Positions 9,282-17,946 of a stretch of 64,000 bases of DNA are shown here, piece by piece. The notes under the pieces were generated by a model. It did no database searches, was not told the origin of the DNA, and worked only from the letters and a program-made list of their open reading frames with translations. The stretch is from Lucinisca nassula (lineage: Eukaryota; Mollusca; Bivalvia; Lucinida; Lucinidae): the NCBI GenBank assembly GCA_963580285.1, contig OY757026.1, positions 46,865,431 through 46,929,430 of the forward strand. Direction: 5' to 3'. Within the stretch, counting starts at the first letter, position 1. Every line of letters begins with the position of its first letter. The translations under genes were made by a program, and so were the position numbers.

Positions 9282-10324
9282 CATGATGGAACCACGAGTG
9301 CTGTCAGTGCTTTGATCTGTATTCTCATGGTGCTTGCTTCGACTAGGTTAACTCTCATTTCAACAATCCAATGAATATAAAGTCAATAGTTGCTCCCATT
9401 TCAGTTCCTTAGAAATGAATCTGTGACCCTGTTGTTCAAGGCATTGTCAGCATAACAAGCTCATTAGAGGCCTAAATGTTTATGTTCCAGTAAGAACAAT
9501 ATCTAATACTCTTATTTTTGCTAAAAAATAATGAGTAGTCTTTGCAGTGCAAAAGTTACTCTATTTTTTTAGCAAAACCTGTATTCATTGATCGAAATGC
9601 AAACAATACATTAACTAACATAGTTTTGAACAACGAGGCCCTGAGTACTATGCTCATGGTCAAATACACACAGAATTATGTAACCCTTTCATCAGAAATA
9701 GGCATAATGCTATGACAGATTGGAGGTGATTCTAATGATACCTACAACAGATGTTTCTAACAAGAAAATTGTCCCTTAACTGACCGACATGCTTACGTTT
9801 CTGGGGCTATGCACATGCAATGGGTTCACTACCTATTTACCATATTTACCCTAAGTAGCCCGACACCTCAACTTCTTACCATACTTGTTCTAAAATCTGA
9901 ACAAGTACAATTTAGTCTAAAAATAGTTGGATGACTGGCAAACAGCGTAGACACTGATTAGGTGCTGCTTAATGTGGCAGCTTATCAGGTCTACACTGTT
10001 TGTGCAGACCTGTCTGTCTGAACATATAAATAAAGAAATTATGGTAACAACAAAGGAGTGCATAGACAGAGAACCAAACAATGCCTCATGCAACACAAAA
10101 TGAAAACTACACAAGCGGTTCCCTGAGCAAACCAAACCAGAGGAAAGAACTCAGCTAAGAATTGTAAAATTTTAATTCATTTGCAATATGCTAAACTCAT
10201 GCTTATAGTGGAAAGATTACCTCGAGGGGTGATAGAAAAGTATGATCCTACAAGGAAAATGATAAATATTTGATGGAAACAATGTAAGACTCAGACAAAA
10301 CAGAATGTACTGATAATGACTGAT
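9282..10324. other. Unique-looking AT-rich sequence with an M2-like fragment
   Basis: At 9935-10000 'GGCAAACAGCGTAGACACTG' and 'CAGGTCTACACTGTTTGTGC' form the palindromic core of an M2-like MITE. The rest shows no repeat, exon or RNA gene that I can recognise. Confidence 0.4.
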
Positions 10325-10368
10325 TGTTGGTTGGTTTGTTTAGTTTTTAATGCCCCGTCAACACTATA

Positions 10369-10714
10369 CAGTAGAACTTCGATGGCTCGAACACCGATGG
10401 CTCGTTTACCATGGATGTGTCAAACCCATTCTTGAGCCCCTAGCGAAATCCTCTACATAAGAAATAGTGGGGGATAATTAAGGAGATTTTAGTCTTTTAT
10501 CTTGCAAATGTATGCTGTGTGTACTCATTAGAATCGCCTCGATGAGGCGATTCTAATGAGTACACACAGCATACATTTTTATTATAGAACACCGAAAAGA
10601 TGTCTAAAAATATCTCGTTATGCCTCCTGATAGTATCCTCAGTGGCTCGAACTACCCCTGTCTTGAACAGATTTTCAAGGTCCCAAAGGTGTTCCTGCGA
10701 TTGAAGTTCGACTG
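10369..10714. mobile_element. Pogo/Tigger-like MITE with TA duplication
   Basis: It begins CAGTAGAACTTCGATGGCTC and ends with the imperfect inverse GATTGAAGTTCGACTG, bounded by TA on each side (10367-10368, 10715-10716). CAGT-GAAC-TCGA termini with TA are typical of pogo/Tigger elements. The interior repeats 'GATGGCTCGAAC'. It contains no coding frame and carries the hairpin at 10507-10577. Confidence 0.8.
10507..10577. repeat. Perfect 34-bp hairpin (P-family palindrome) inside the MITE
   Basis: AATGTATGCTGTGTGTACTC followed by ATTAGAATCGCCTC is mirrored exactly after the spacer GAT. The same 'ACTCATTAGAA..CGCCTC' palindrome forms the centre of P-family MITEs at 12.2, 16.6, 29.97 and 32.97 kb. 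Here it is far more perfect than in any other copy. Confidence 0.88.
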
Positions 10715-10763
10715 TATTGACATGTCAAGCCAGTCAGCTTACCTAATCACAGTTTTCCTGGGC

Positions 10764-11337
10764 TGACTTGTTTGTTTGAATTGAGATTTAATGTCCCTGT
10801 CAACACTATTTATGTCGCTTTGGAGACCTTGCTTCTAATTTTGTGGGTCAGCCTAGATAGCGCAGTGGTTAACGTATTCCACTTATGATCGAGAGGTTGT
10901 GCTTTGAATCCGGCCACCTGTATCGAGGTGTGTCCTTGGGCAAGCTAGTAATGACACTGCCCCACTCCACCCAGGTGTAAATGGGTAGCAGTGGTGTAAA
11001 AGCCACTGCCTCACTTGCGTCTGCATGTGAAAACACCTGGAATGAGTGTTCGAGCATGATTCAATAAGCTTGAAGCTTTCATCACAATCAAACTAAAATT
11101 AGTATAATCTAATTTTTTGGGACTTTTACCTTACATTGAAATAAAATGACATCTCAAGAAGACACCAAAAGGTTTATATGCATTGGATGGTCGGACTCAC
11201 TCCACTTTCCACTTTACCTGGGTAGGCTTAGTCCTTCTAAGTGGTTTACCAGTACTCAAGTGTGGTCAGTTTCAGCTCAATCTATTTCTCCTAGCCCGAA
11301 CAGGCATGGCATTGGGGCAGCCTTGTGTTTGGTGTAA
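10764..11337 (-). mobile_element. SINE-B copy split by SINE-D
   Basis: The tail is TTGTTTGTTTGAATTGAG and the body 'GGAGACCTTGCTTCTAATTT'. It resumes after SINE-D with 'GGGACTTTTACCTTACATTG' and 'GGTTTACCAGTACTC'. It is degenerate at its head end (about 11290-11337). Confidence 0.7.
10849..11109 (+). mobile_element. SINE-D copy inserted in SINE-B
   Basis: The A box is 'TAGCGCAGTGGTTAACG' and the B-box-like sequence 'CTTTGAATCCGG'. The core is 'TGTCCTTGGGCAAGC' and 'CAGGTGTAAATGGGTAGC'. Flanks 'CTAATTTTGTGGG' and 'CTAATTTTTTGGG' are the target duplication in the host SINE-B. Confidence 0.8.
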
Positions 11338-11502
11338 TACATAAGGGGTTAGCCAGTACAGTGCACAATCTTTCACCAGAAACACACAACTGCCTTACTG
11401 AATCTACAGCAGATGAAAGAGAATGACCCAAGAGACTCTTTCGTACCAATCTCCACTGGCCGAGGTGATGGAACATGAGACCTCCGGATCACCAGTCAGA
11501 TT

Positions 11503-11802
11503 TTGTTTTTGTTTGATTTGGGGTTTAACATCCCCGTCAACACTGTATAGGTCATTTTGGAGACATTGCTTCTAATTTTGTGGGAATTTTTACCCGACAC
11601 TGAGATGAAATGACATCTCAAGCCCTGTCGCCCTATGAAACCAATGGGGTTTATATGCATGGACGGTCCGACTCGCACCGCTATGCCTGGGCAGGCTCAG
11701 ATCCTCTAAGCGGTTCAACAGTACTCGAGTGCCGTCAGTTTCAGCTCTGCGTGGAAGCATCATGCAGCCCATCTATTTCTTCAAGCCCCGATGGGCGGGG
11801 GG
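11503..11802 (-). mobile_element. SINE-B copy inserted in a SINE-A head
   Basis: The tail is TTTTGTTTGATTTGGGG and the head end GCCCCGATGGGCGGGGGGCC. It is bounded by the SINE-A phrase 'GATCACCAGTCAG' on the left and 'GATTACCAGTCAG' on the right, the target duplication. This is within a few bases of the SINE-B target at 6264. Confidence 0.85.
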
Positions 11803-11984
11803 CCGATTACCAGTCAGATATGCATCCAACTTAGCCACCGAGGCTGGCATGAATGACTGTCTTTTGACCGTCTATTAAAAAGTCTATTGACCTTCCAGTT
11901 GTCAAAATATTTTCCAATAACAAATGATAGCATAACTCCAGTTAAGGTGGAGAAACAACGACAAAGAACAGATCATTTTCTATT

Positions 11985-12082
11985 TTTCTTAATAAAAAAA
12001 AACCTGTATTGTGGGTACTTAAAATACTTGCCTCAGTGAGGCAAGATGATTCTATCAAGTACACACAACACAGGTTTATGAA
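11985..12082. repeat. P-like palindrome, diverged
   Basis: 'AACCTGTATTGTGGGTACTT' is mirrored by 'AAGTACACACAACACAGGTT' around 'GCCTCAGTGAGGC'. This is an independent relative of the P MITE centre. Confidence 0.7.
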
Positions 12083-12096
12083 GAGAAACATCAAGT

Positions 12097-12367
12097 TAAC
12101 AAGTCTGTGAAATGGACAGCCCCTAAACCCCACTTCATACAGAGAAAACTGGGGTTTACGGGGGTATATATATTATTTTTTTCATTTCACCTTCAAGACA
12201 TAGGTTGTTGGTACTCATTAGAACCACCTTAATGAGGCAATTCTAACGAGCACCCACAACCTATGTTTGAGTATTAATGAGAAAAGTCACAGATTTTTCA
12301 TCAGTAAAGTGGCCATTTTGGAGACATGAAAAAATGCATTATGTCGCACGGTTATGATATCGTAATG
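12097..12367 (+). mobile_element. P-family MITE, uninterrupted copy
   Basis: Order: 'AACAAGTCTGTGAAATGGAC', the inverted pair 'TAAACCCCACTT' / 'ACTGGGGTTTA', 'AGACATAGGTTGTTGGTACT', the central 'CATTAGAACCACCTTAATGAGG' palindrome, 'CACCCACAACCTATG', 'GTGGCCATTTTGGAGAC', and 'GCATTATGTCGCAC'. Other copies are at 7608-9281, about 16475-16725 and about 32870-33030. Confidence 0.75.
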
Positions 12368-12511
12368 TTAGGAAAATTATCCTTTAATTATCTTTACTTG
12401 TCCCTTTTATTCACACTGGTAAAGGCAAGCGCACAGGGTAAGGAACAAACACACCGGATAAGGAAATTTTTCCGATCAGGATAAAAAAGAAAATGGCGGA
12501 ATGGGTATCAC

Positions 12512-12913
12512 ATGTGTAGGTTTGTTGTTGTTCTAGATCTCGTGTTATGGTTACTAATCAATACGGCTGCTCAAATTAGCTTCACGGAAGACACATATTA
12601 TTCACAAATTTATATTCGATGGTCCGAATTCGACAGTTACATCCAGTCAAACGGAGAACCGGACACAGTGGAGCTACTCCACCGCGAAATCTCATTATTT
12701 TACATGAAACGCTCTTCTGGGAAGATGGCAAGCACTTTTTTGTTGCTTGCAGACATACACATGATAACTCGGATTGTTGCAAATACGATTCAAGGAAAAT
12801 TTGAAATTAGAAGGCCCACAGTGAGAAATCCTAGTTCAAGTTTCAATACAACGCCCTTGGGCAAGGAAATGGGTACAACGCATATGATAAGACACAAAAT
12901 TTTCCGGGGATAA
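12512..12913 (+). CDS. Unidentified frame with signal-peptide-like start, left arm
   Basis: This is 133 codons from an ATG. Residues 4-20 (FVVVLDLVLWLLINTAA) form a hydrophobic segment with a small-residue cleavage-like end, as in secreted proteins. The next fifty residues are polar (ISFTEDTYYSQIYIRWSEFD and onward). The right-arm copy keeps the first 71 codons with three replacements. Beyond codon 71 the two copies use different frames, and an overlapping frame (ending near 12804) gives the Cys/His-rich HFFVACRHTHDNSDCCKY. I do not recognise it; it may be a first exon or a decayed duplicate. Confidence 0.3.
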   Translation: MCRFVVVLDLVLWLLINTAAQISFTEDTYYSQIYIRWSEFDSYIQSNGEPDTVELLHREISLFYMKRSSGKMASTFLLLADIHMITRIVANTIQGKFEIRRPTVRNPSSSFNTTPLGKEMGTTHMIRHKIFRG

Positions 12914-13128
12914 TGGTTGTTGTATGGTCTTAGCACTAGTAAATTTCAATTAGGTTTTCCGATATTAATAATTAGTCCTACATAGTTTAAATAAAAATCA
13001 AATATGAGTTCCTTTAAGAGCAATGAAAACATTCATAAGAAAGAAAAAGCACCAATTGTGACATTTAGGAAACGTCCAAAGTTTGTCTGCATTGTCTTGG
13101 CATGCGCATTGCTGTGGTTCTAGCAATA

Positions 13129-14216
13129 TAAACATCCCCTATGGGGGATAGATGGATTGGGTTCATCGCGATCATGAATTAGAGGAATGATGTATTTGTC
13201 CATGTAGTATTTCTGGTAGAAAATTGTATGCTTGTTCTTTTGGCCGAAAATAAGGTAGATAACTTCGCCAAATTCGTGAGACATACCTATTACATGGTCA
13301 TTAAAGGGCCTGATATGATTTGGCTTCTTTTTGACCCTCACTCAAATCCTCTTCAGTGTGCGACGTTTCACTTGCTAACAGGCTTCTTAATGGAAACATA
13401 CACAGAAACGAGTTGTTTCGTCTCCAAGTATTTTCAGAATAACTTGACGTTTGATGCGTCTGTATTGAGTTAATAAATTATGACGAAAATAGTAAGAAAA
13501 GTGTGATAAAAGTATACCCCTTCGAACGAAAAAGACAATAGAAGGTGCCCTTAGAAACCCGGTTTCAACTGGCCCATTAATATATCATCGTTTGTACACT
13601 AAGTGAGTCGTATCTTGTTACCCCACCCACTTGCGTTATCATGGAGATATACGAAAAATGAAACAGGTATCAAATTATTCCTTGGGTTCTAACTAAGAAA
13701 ATGAGTAATAACAACATATATTTAGCTTTACTATGAACGGAGTTATGGCATTTTTATGTTCGCATTTCTGATAATGACCAAAAATTAATTTATGAAAAAA
13801 ATAAATAAACACAGAGTTCACCTTTCATTTTTTATATATTTTCACCACATGTTAACATATCAAAACTTTATCTGTATACAAAATATAAAATATGTACGGG
13901 CAAGGCTAGGCTGTTATATTTTGAAAGCCATAAAGGTGACAAATTTTGCAATTTTGGTCAAAATCAGCTGGGGGTAGGGGTAAAGTCATGGTAAAAACAA
14001 TACCTTATTTGTGAATGACCAAACATTTTATTGATTTGTTTTTCTTGAAGCTGTATCTTTTCATATAACTTCCTTTGACTATCAATCACCATACAACATT
14101 TATGAAACAAATATTCCGGGGGTGGGGGAGGGAGGGGGGGGGGGAGGGGGCAGATATAATTGGAGATCTTAACAGGCCCTTTGTACGCAGTTCGTCGTCA
14201 GATATAAGGCAAATAT
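13129..14216. other. Spacer of the inverted repeat, no gene assigned
   Basis: Overlapping open frames exist on both strands at 13120-13473, for example minus-strand SHEFGEVIYLIFGQKNKHT. Neither has splice or domain support. Around 13500-14100 is AT-rich, followed by a purine and poly-G run at about 14115-14152. Confidence 0.4.
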
Positions 14217-14506
14217 TGTTTGTTTGATTTGAGGTTTAACGTCCCCGTCAAACCTGTAAAGGTCATTTTGGAGACGTTGCTTCCAATTTTGTGGGACTTT
14301 TACCCGACACTGAGATGAAACAACATCGCAAGCCCTGCCGCCCAATGAAACCAATAGGGTTTATAAGCATGGGCGGGTCGAATCGCACCGCTTTGCCTGT
14401 GCAGGCTTAGATCCTCTAAGCAGTTTACCAGTACCCGTGTGTGGGTAGGTTTCAGCTCTGCGTGGAAGCATCATGCAGTCCATCTATTTCTTAAGCCCCG
14501 ATGGGC
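14217..14506 (-). mobile_element. SINE-B copy, full-length with perfect duplication
   Basis: Tail TTGTTTGATTTGAGGTTTAA, head end AAGCCCCGATGGGC. Flanks are both 'AAGGCAAATATT' (12 bp), a perfect target duplication typical of L1/RTE-type priming. Confidence 0.88.
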
Positions 14507-14553
14507 AAGGCAAATATTAAAGTATGTACATGTATTGGTAACTGAATGATTAT

Positions 14554-14865
14554 GCCGGCCTCGGTAGCTCAGTCGGATTCGCGTCTGCTGGTGATCAGGA
14601 GGGCACGGGTTCGACACCTGCCGGGGTCGGCCACATTCTTTCGTGGAGATTAATCATGAAACCTTTTCTACGGCAATTCTCTACCTTCCACTGATTCAAG
14701 AAAGGAAGTTGTCAATTTATGGCGGAAGAATGTGCACTACTGGTTAACCGCTTACGTATAAGCTTGCCCAGGAAAAGTGTGGATAGGTAAACTGACCGGC
14801 TCAAAAATGACCTAAAATAGTATTGACAGTGCCATTAAACTCTAAAACAAACAAACAAACCAAGA
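14554..14865 (+). mobile_element. SINE-A copy, full-length
   Basis: The head GCCGGCCTCGGTAGCTCAGT contains the A box, and 'GGGTTCGACACCTGCC' the B box. The body is 'GTCGGCCACATTCTTTCGTG' to 'GAAAAGTGTGGATAGG', and the tail is 'AAACAAACAAACAAACC'. It is the clearest plus-strand copy. The loss of the tRNA 3' half after the B box shows it is a SINE. Confidence 0.9.
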
Positions 14866-15390
14866 GGCATTACTGAAAACAAACCCAAAACATTTATATG
14901 TCAATTTGCACAGGACATTATATTAGCCTTGCCAAGTTGTCCTACCCAATATATTTTTACGGACCGCATTCTCCTTGGCAGAATTCTCCTAGGTCAAATC
15001 GTCCGGGCCAAATCGTCCTAGATTCATAGTGTATGTGTATGTGTGTGTGGGGGTGGGGGGAGTACATTGCTAGAACCAGAGCAATGCGCATGCCAAAACA
15101 ATGCAAAAAACTCTGAACGTTTCCTAAAGATCCCAACTGGTGCTTTAAACTATGTATGACTAATTATTAATATCGGAAAACCTAATCTGAGATGGAAATT
15201 TCCTAGTGCTACGACCATACAACAACCATTTTTCCCCGGAACATTTTGTGTCTTATCATATGCGTTGTACCCATTCCCTTGCCCGTGGGCGTTGTATTGA
15301 AAATTGAACTAGGATTTCTCACTGTGTGCCTTCTAATATCAAATTTTCCTTAAATCGTATTTGTAACAGTCCGGTTTATCATGTGTATGT

Positions 15391-15630
15391 CTACAACCAA
15401 CAAAAAAGGCATACCATCTTCCCAGAAGAGCGTTTCATGTAAAATAATGAGATTTCGCGGTGGAGTAGCTCCACTGTGTCCGGTTCTCCGTTTGACTGGA
15501 TGTAACTGTCGAATTCGGACCATCGAAGATAAATTTGTGAATAATATGTGTCTTCCGTGAAGCTAATGTGAGCAGCCGTATTGATTAGTAACCATAACAC
15601 GAGATCTAGAACAACAACAAACCTGAACAT
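15391..15630 (-). CDS. Right-arm copy of the signal-peptide-like frame
   Basis: This 79-codon minus-strand frame starts MFRFVVVLDLVLWLLINTAA and matches the frame at 12512 through SSGKM. It then diverges because of a one-base length difference and stops. Near-identity of arms shows the duplication is recent, so conservation cannot be used as evidence of coding. Confidence 0.25.
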   Translation of the reverse strand: MFRFVVVLDLVLWLLINTAAHISFTEDTYYSQIYLRWSEFDSYIQSNGEPDTVELLHREISLFYMKRSSGKMVCLFCWL

Positions 15631-16006
15631 GTGATACCCATTCCGCCATTTTCTTTTTTATCCTGATCGGAAAAATTTCCTTATCCGGTGTGTTTTTTCC
15701 TTACCCTGCGCGCTTGCCTTTACCAGTGTGTTTATTGGGAGCTATGCATGGAATTCATTTATTTTTATTTATTTACTTATTTATTTGGCTTTTACTCTGC
15801 AAGAATATGTTTGCAAATTCAGGGTACAACTGCAGAATGGTATATCAATGGCAAAGCTGAAAGCTGCATTGCAACATTAATGTAACAAACATTTATCATA
15901 TTGCTAACATAATAAGCAGTGTCATAATACAATGTCATATTTTCCATGTGTGACATGTTTAACCTTTTCCACTCTCTAGGCTAATTTCAACAAATGACAA
16001 TTGTTG

Positions 16007-16107
16007 ATATTTTTCTTATTTTTCCCAGAAAACAGGACTTGACATCTCATGCAGAGACAATTTGCATGAGATGTCCAGACCTGTTTTCTGGGAAAAATAG
16101 AAAAATA
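16007..16107. repeat. Foldback, ~45-bp arms
   Basis: 'TTTCCCAGAAAACAGG' and 'TTGACATCTCATGCA' are mirrored by 'TGCATGAGATGTCCAGA' and 'CCTGTTTTCTGGGAAA' around GAGACAATT. A few mismatches occur. It sits 68 bp downstream (on the minus strand) of an EF-hand exon. Confidence 0.85.
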
Positions 16108-16174
16108 TTTCAAAATGTCTTTTGCTGCAAAATTACCCAGCATCAGAGTATAAAAGAAAGGCATTATTGCTTAC

Positions 16175-16236
16175 TGTTACTAAGATCTCTGTCTGTGGCT
16201 CGGAATTCATCATTAACATATCTGTCCAACATATTT
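16175..16236 (-). CDS. EF-hand gene, exon 3 (inter-loop helices, start of second loop)
   Basis: The minus strand has acceptor 'CTTTCTATTTTCAG' and donor AACA followed by GTAAGC. The 62 bp give one base closing the Lys codon of exon 2, then 20 codons NMLDRYVNDEFRATDRDLSN, then one base. DRDLSN are positions 1-6 of the second EF-hand loop, and the preceding residues form its entering helix. Splicing phases 2 in and 1 out match both neighbours. It is too short to stand out as an open frame, but the domain join is decisive. Confidence 0.9.
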
Positions 16237-16474
16237 CTGAAAATAGAAAGTGGGTAGTCATGTGACTTGAGCCAGGACACAGCAAGACCTATAGGAAAAC
16301 CTGTGGGACTATCAAACACTATAAACAGTCTCACCAAACAATTCTGGTCAGTCTTGACTTGTGATAGACAAGACACTGAAGATGGTTCAATATGAACAAA
16401 GAAGGTTCTGATCAGTATGTGCATACAGGCAGGTCACTGTGTCTTCCCTGGTCACACTTCCAGGTTATGAAATC

Positions 16475-16725
16475 ATGTGAACAAGTCTGTGAAATGAACA
16501 CCCCCTAAACCCCTCTTTATATAGTGATAACTGGGGTTTACAGGGGTATACATTATTTCTACTCCAAGACATAGGTTGTGAATCCTCGATAGAACTGCCT
16601 CTAACGACCACCCACAACCTATATTTGTGGTAAAAATAATATAAATATTGCATAGTTTCATCAGAAAAGCCGCCATTTTGGAGATGTGTCGCATAGGAGT
16701 GTTATTGAAATGATATACATGAATA
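16475..16725 (+). mobile_element. P-family MITE copy
   Basis: Contains 'GAACAAGTCTGTGAAATG', the inverted pair 'AAACCCCTCTTTATAT' / 'ACTGGGGTTTAC', 'AGACATAGGTTGTG', 'CACCCACAACCTAT' and 'GCCGCCATTTTGGAGATG'. Its centre is shortened relative to 12097-12367. Confidence 0.7.
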
Positions 16726-17160
16726 TGGCACACAGTGTAGACCAATAAACATTGTTTCATTCTTCTGAAAACCGACAATTAATGCACAAATGTAAATATG
16801 AGGTCAATTTCAAAGCTCACTCGCAGTTGTTGAAATGCCACCAATTAATGTACAAATGTAAATAGAGTTCAATTTCAAAGATCACACACAGTTTTTGTAG
16901 TGTGCAATTAACTATGCATTAAATGGATGCCAAAAGTGACAAGATATCGACACTTATTAGTGTTCGGATTGATTTGAATCTTGCAGTTTCACATCAGAAC
17001 TAATGCCCTAAAACTGATGTATGTTATACACACAAACTGCCCCTTTCCCACTGATCTGATGCTAAAAATCAGGTGCGTATTATACACTCATGCATGCTAT
17101 ACAGGGCAAAATATGGTGTGATACCCTTACCTCAACTAACCAAGTACCAGGATATTATCA
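16726..17160. other. Intron with a short direct duplication
   Basis: 'AATTAATGCACAAATGTAAATATGAGG' type sequence recurs at about 16778 and 16843 ('TCAATTTCAAAG' follows both), a 66-bp duplication. No exon was recognised. Confidence 0.45.
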
Positions 17161-17460
17161 TTTGTTTGTTTGATTTGAGGTTTAACGTCCCCGTCAACAC
17201 TGTAAAGGTCATTTTGGAGACGTTGCTTCCAATTTTGTGGGACTTTTACCCGACATGGAGATGAAATGACTTCTCAAGCCCTGCCGCCAAATGAAACCAA
17301 TAGGGTTTATAAGCATGGACGGGCCGACTCGCACCACTTGGCCTGGGCAAGCTTAGATCCTCTAAGGGGCTTACCAGTACTCGTGTGCAGGTCGGTTTCA
17401 GCTCTGCGTGGAAGCACCATGCAGCCCATATATTTCTTCAAGCCCCGATGGGCGGGGCCG
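17161..17460 (-). mobile_element. SINE-B copy, full-length
   Basis: Tail TTTGTTTGTTTGATTTGAGG, head end GCCCCGATGGGCGGGGCCG. Flanks both read 'AGGATATTATCA', the target duplication. The internal 'TAGGGTTTATAAGCATGG' and 'GGTTTCAGCTCTGCGTGG' match the other copies. Confidence 0.88.
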
Positions 17461-17946
17461 AGGATATTATCATAAATCTCCGGAAGTCACACCATAAGAC
17501 TAGGATATACAATGTAGCTGCAGCCATACAACAGCAGGACAGTGTTTACCATAAAGATCCTAAGTATTGGGACAGACATGCCTAATCAAACAGTGAGACC
17601 CAGATCAGAGTGCTCCTGAAGGAGCAGTCTGATCAGGGTCTAAACTTTTTGCCATTCGGTCTGCACCTTTGGGACTCCTTGCTGGACCATGAAACAAATT
17701 TATTAAAATTTTAGAACTAGGAGAATAACTGCAAGTCCTCATGGTGTCCGAATTTTTAGGATTTTTATAGGATACGGTTGAGAAAGTCAAAAATTACTGT
17801 GAAATGGTAAACCAGTCTCTTTATTATTTGTCCTGAACTACGAAAAATGGATACAAAGGACATATATGTATTTTCGACATGTGTTTTTCTTGGAACGGGG
17901 ACAACTTTCATTACTTCCTCTTTATATTGTATGTCATTATCCCCTT
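17461..17946. other. Intron with an M2-like palindrome
   Basis: At 17595-17665 'AGATCAGAGTGCTCCTGAAG' and 'GAGCAGTCTGATCAGGGTC' form a MITE-like palindromic core, as at 590-625. Otherwise nothing recognised. Confidence 0.4.

Larger units (their letters stand above)
10325..11848 (-). mobile_element. SINE-A copy broken by three insertions (nested locus)
   Basis: Four pieces, 10325-10368, about 10715-10763, about 11338-11502 and about 11803-11848, are collinear with one complete SINE-A of about 300 bp (tail, body, tRNA-like head ending CCACCGAGGCTGGC). The gaps are a TA-flanked MITE (10369-10714), a SINE-B carrying a SINE-D (about 10764-11337) and a second SINE-B (about 11503-11802). The piece lengths sum to a full SINE. 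Confidence 0.8.
12403..15738. repeat. Long inverted repeat, ~0.7-kb arms around a 1.9-kb spacer
   Basis: The left arm (12403-13128) and right arm (15065-15738) are highly similar inverted copies. Outer tips are 'CACACTGGTAAAGGCAAGCG' and its complement; inner tips are 'TTGCTGTGGTTCTAGCAAT' and 'ATTGCTAGAACCAGAGCAAT'. Both arms contain the same reading frame. The spacer holds a poly-G tract (about 14117-14149), a SINE-B and a SINE-A. No target duplication was recognised, so it could be a foldback transposon, a captured gene fragment, or a simple inverted duplication. Confidence 0.85.

Noticed and set aside
13120..13473. Gene in the spacer of the inverted repeat
   Set aside because: Plausible peptides appear on both strands over the same bases. 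One begins at GTG, there is no splice or domain support, and the region is repeat-derived.
14554..14640. Functional tRNA gene (GCCGGCCTCGGTAGCTC)
   Set aside because: It is the head of SINE-A, present in many copies with target duplications. The 3' acceptor half is missing.
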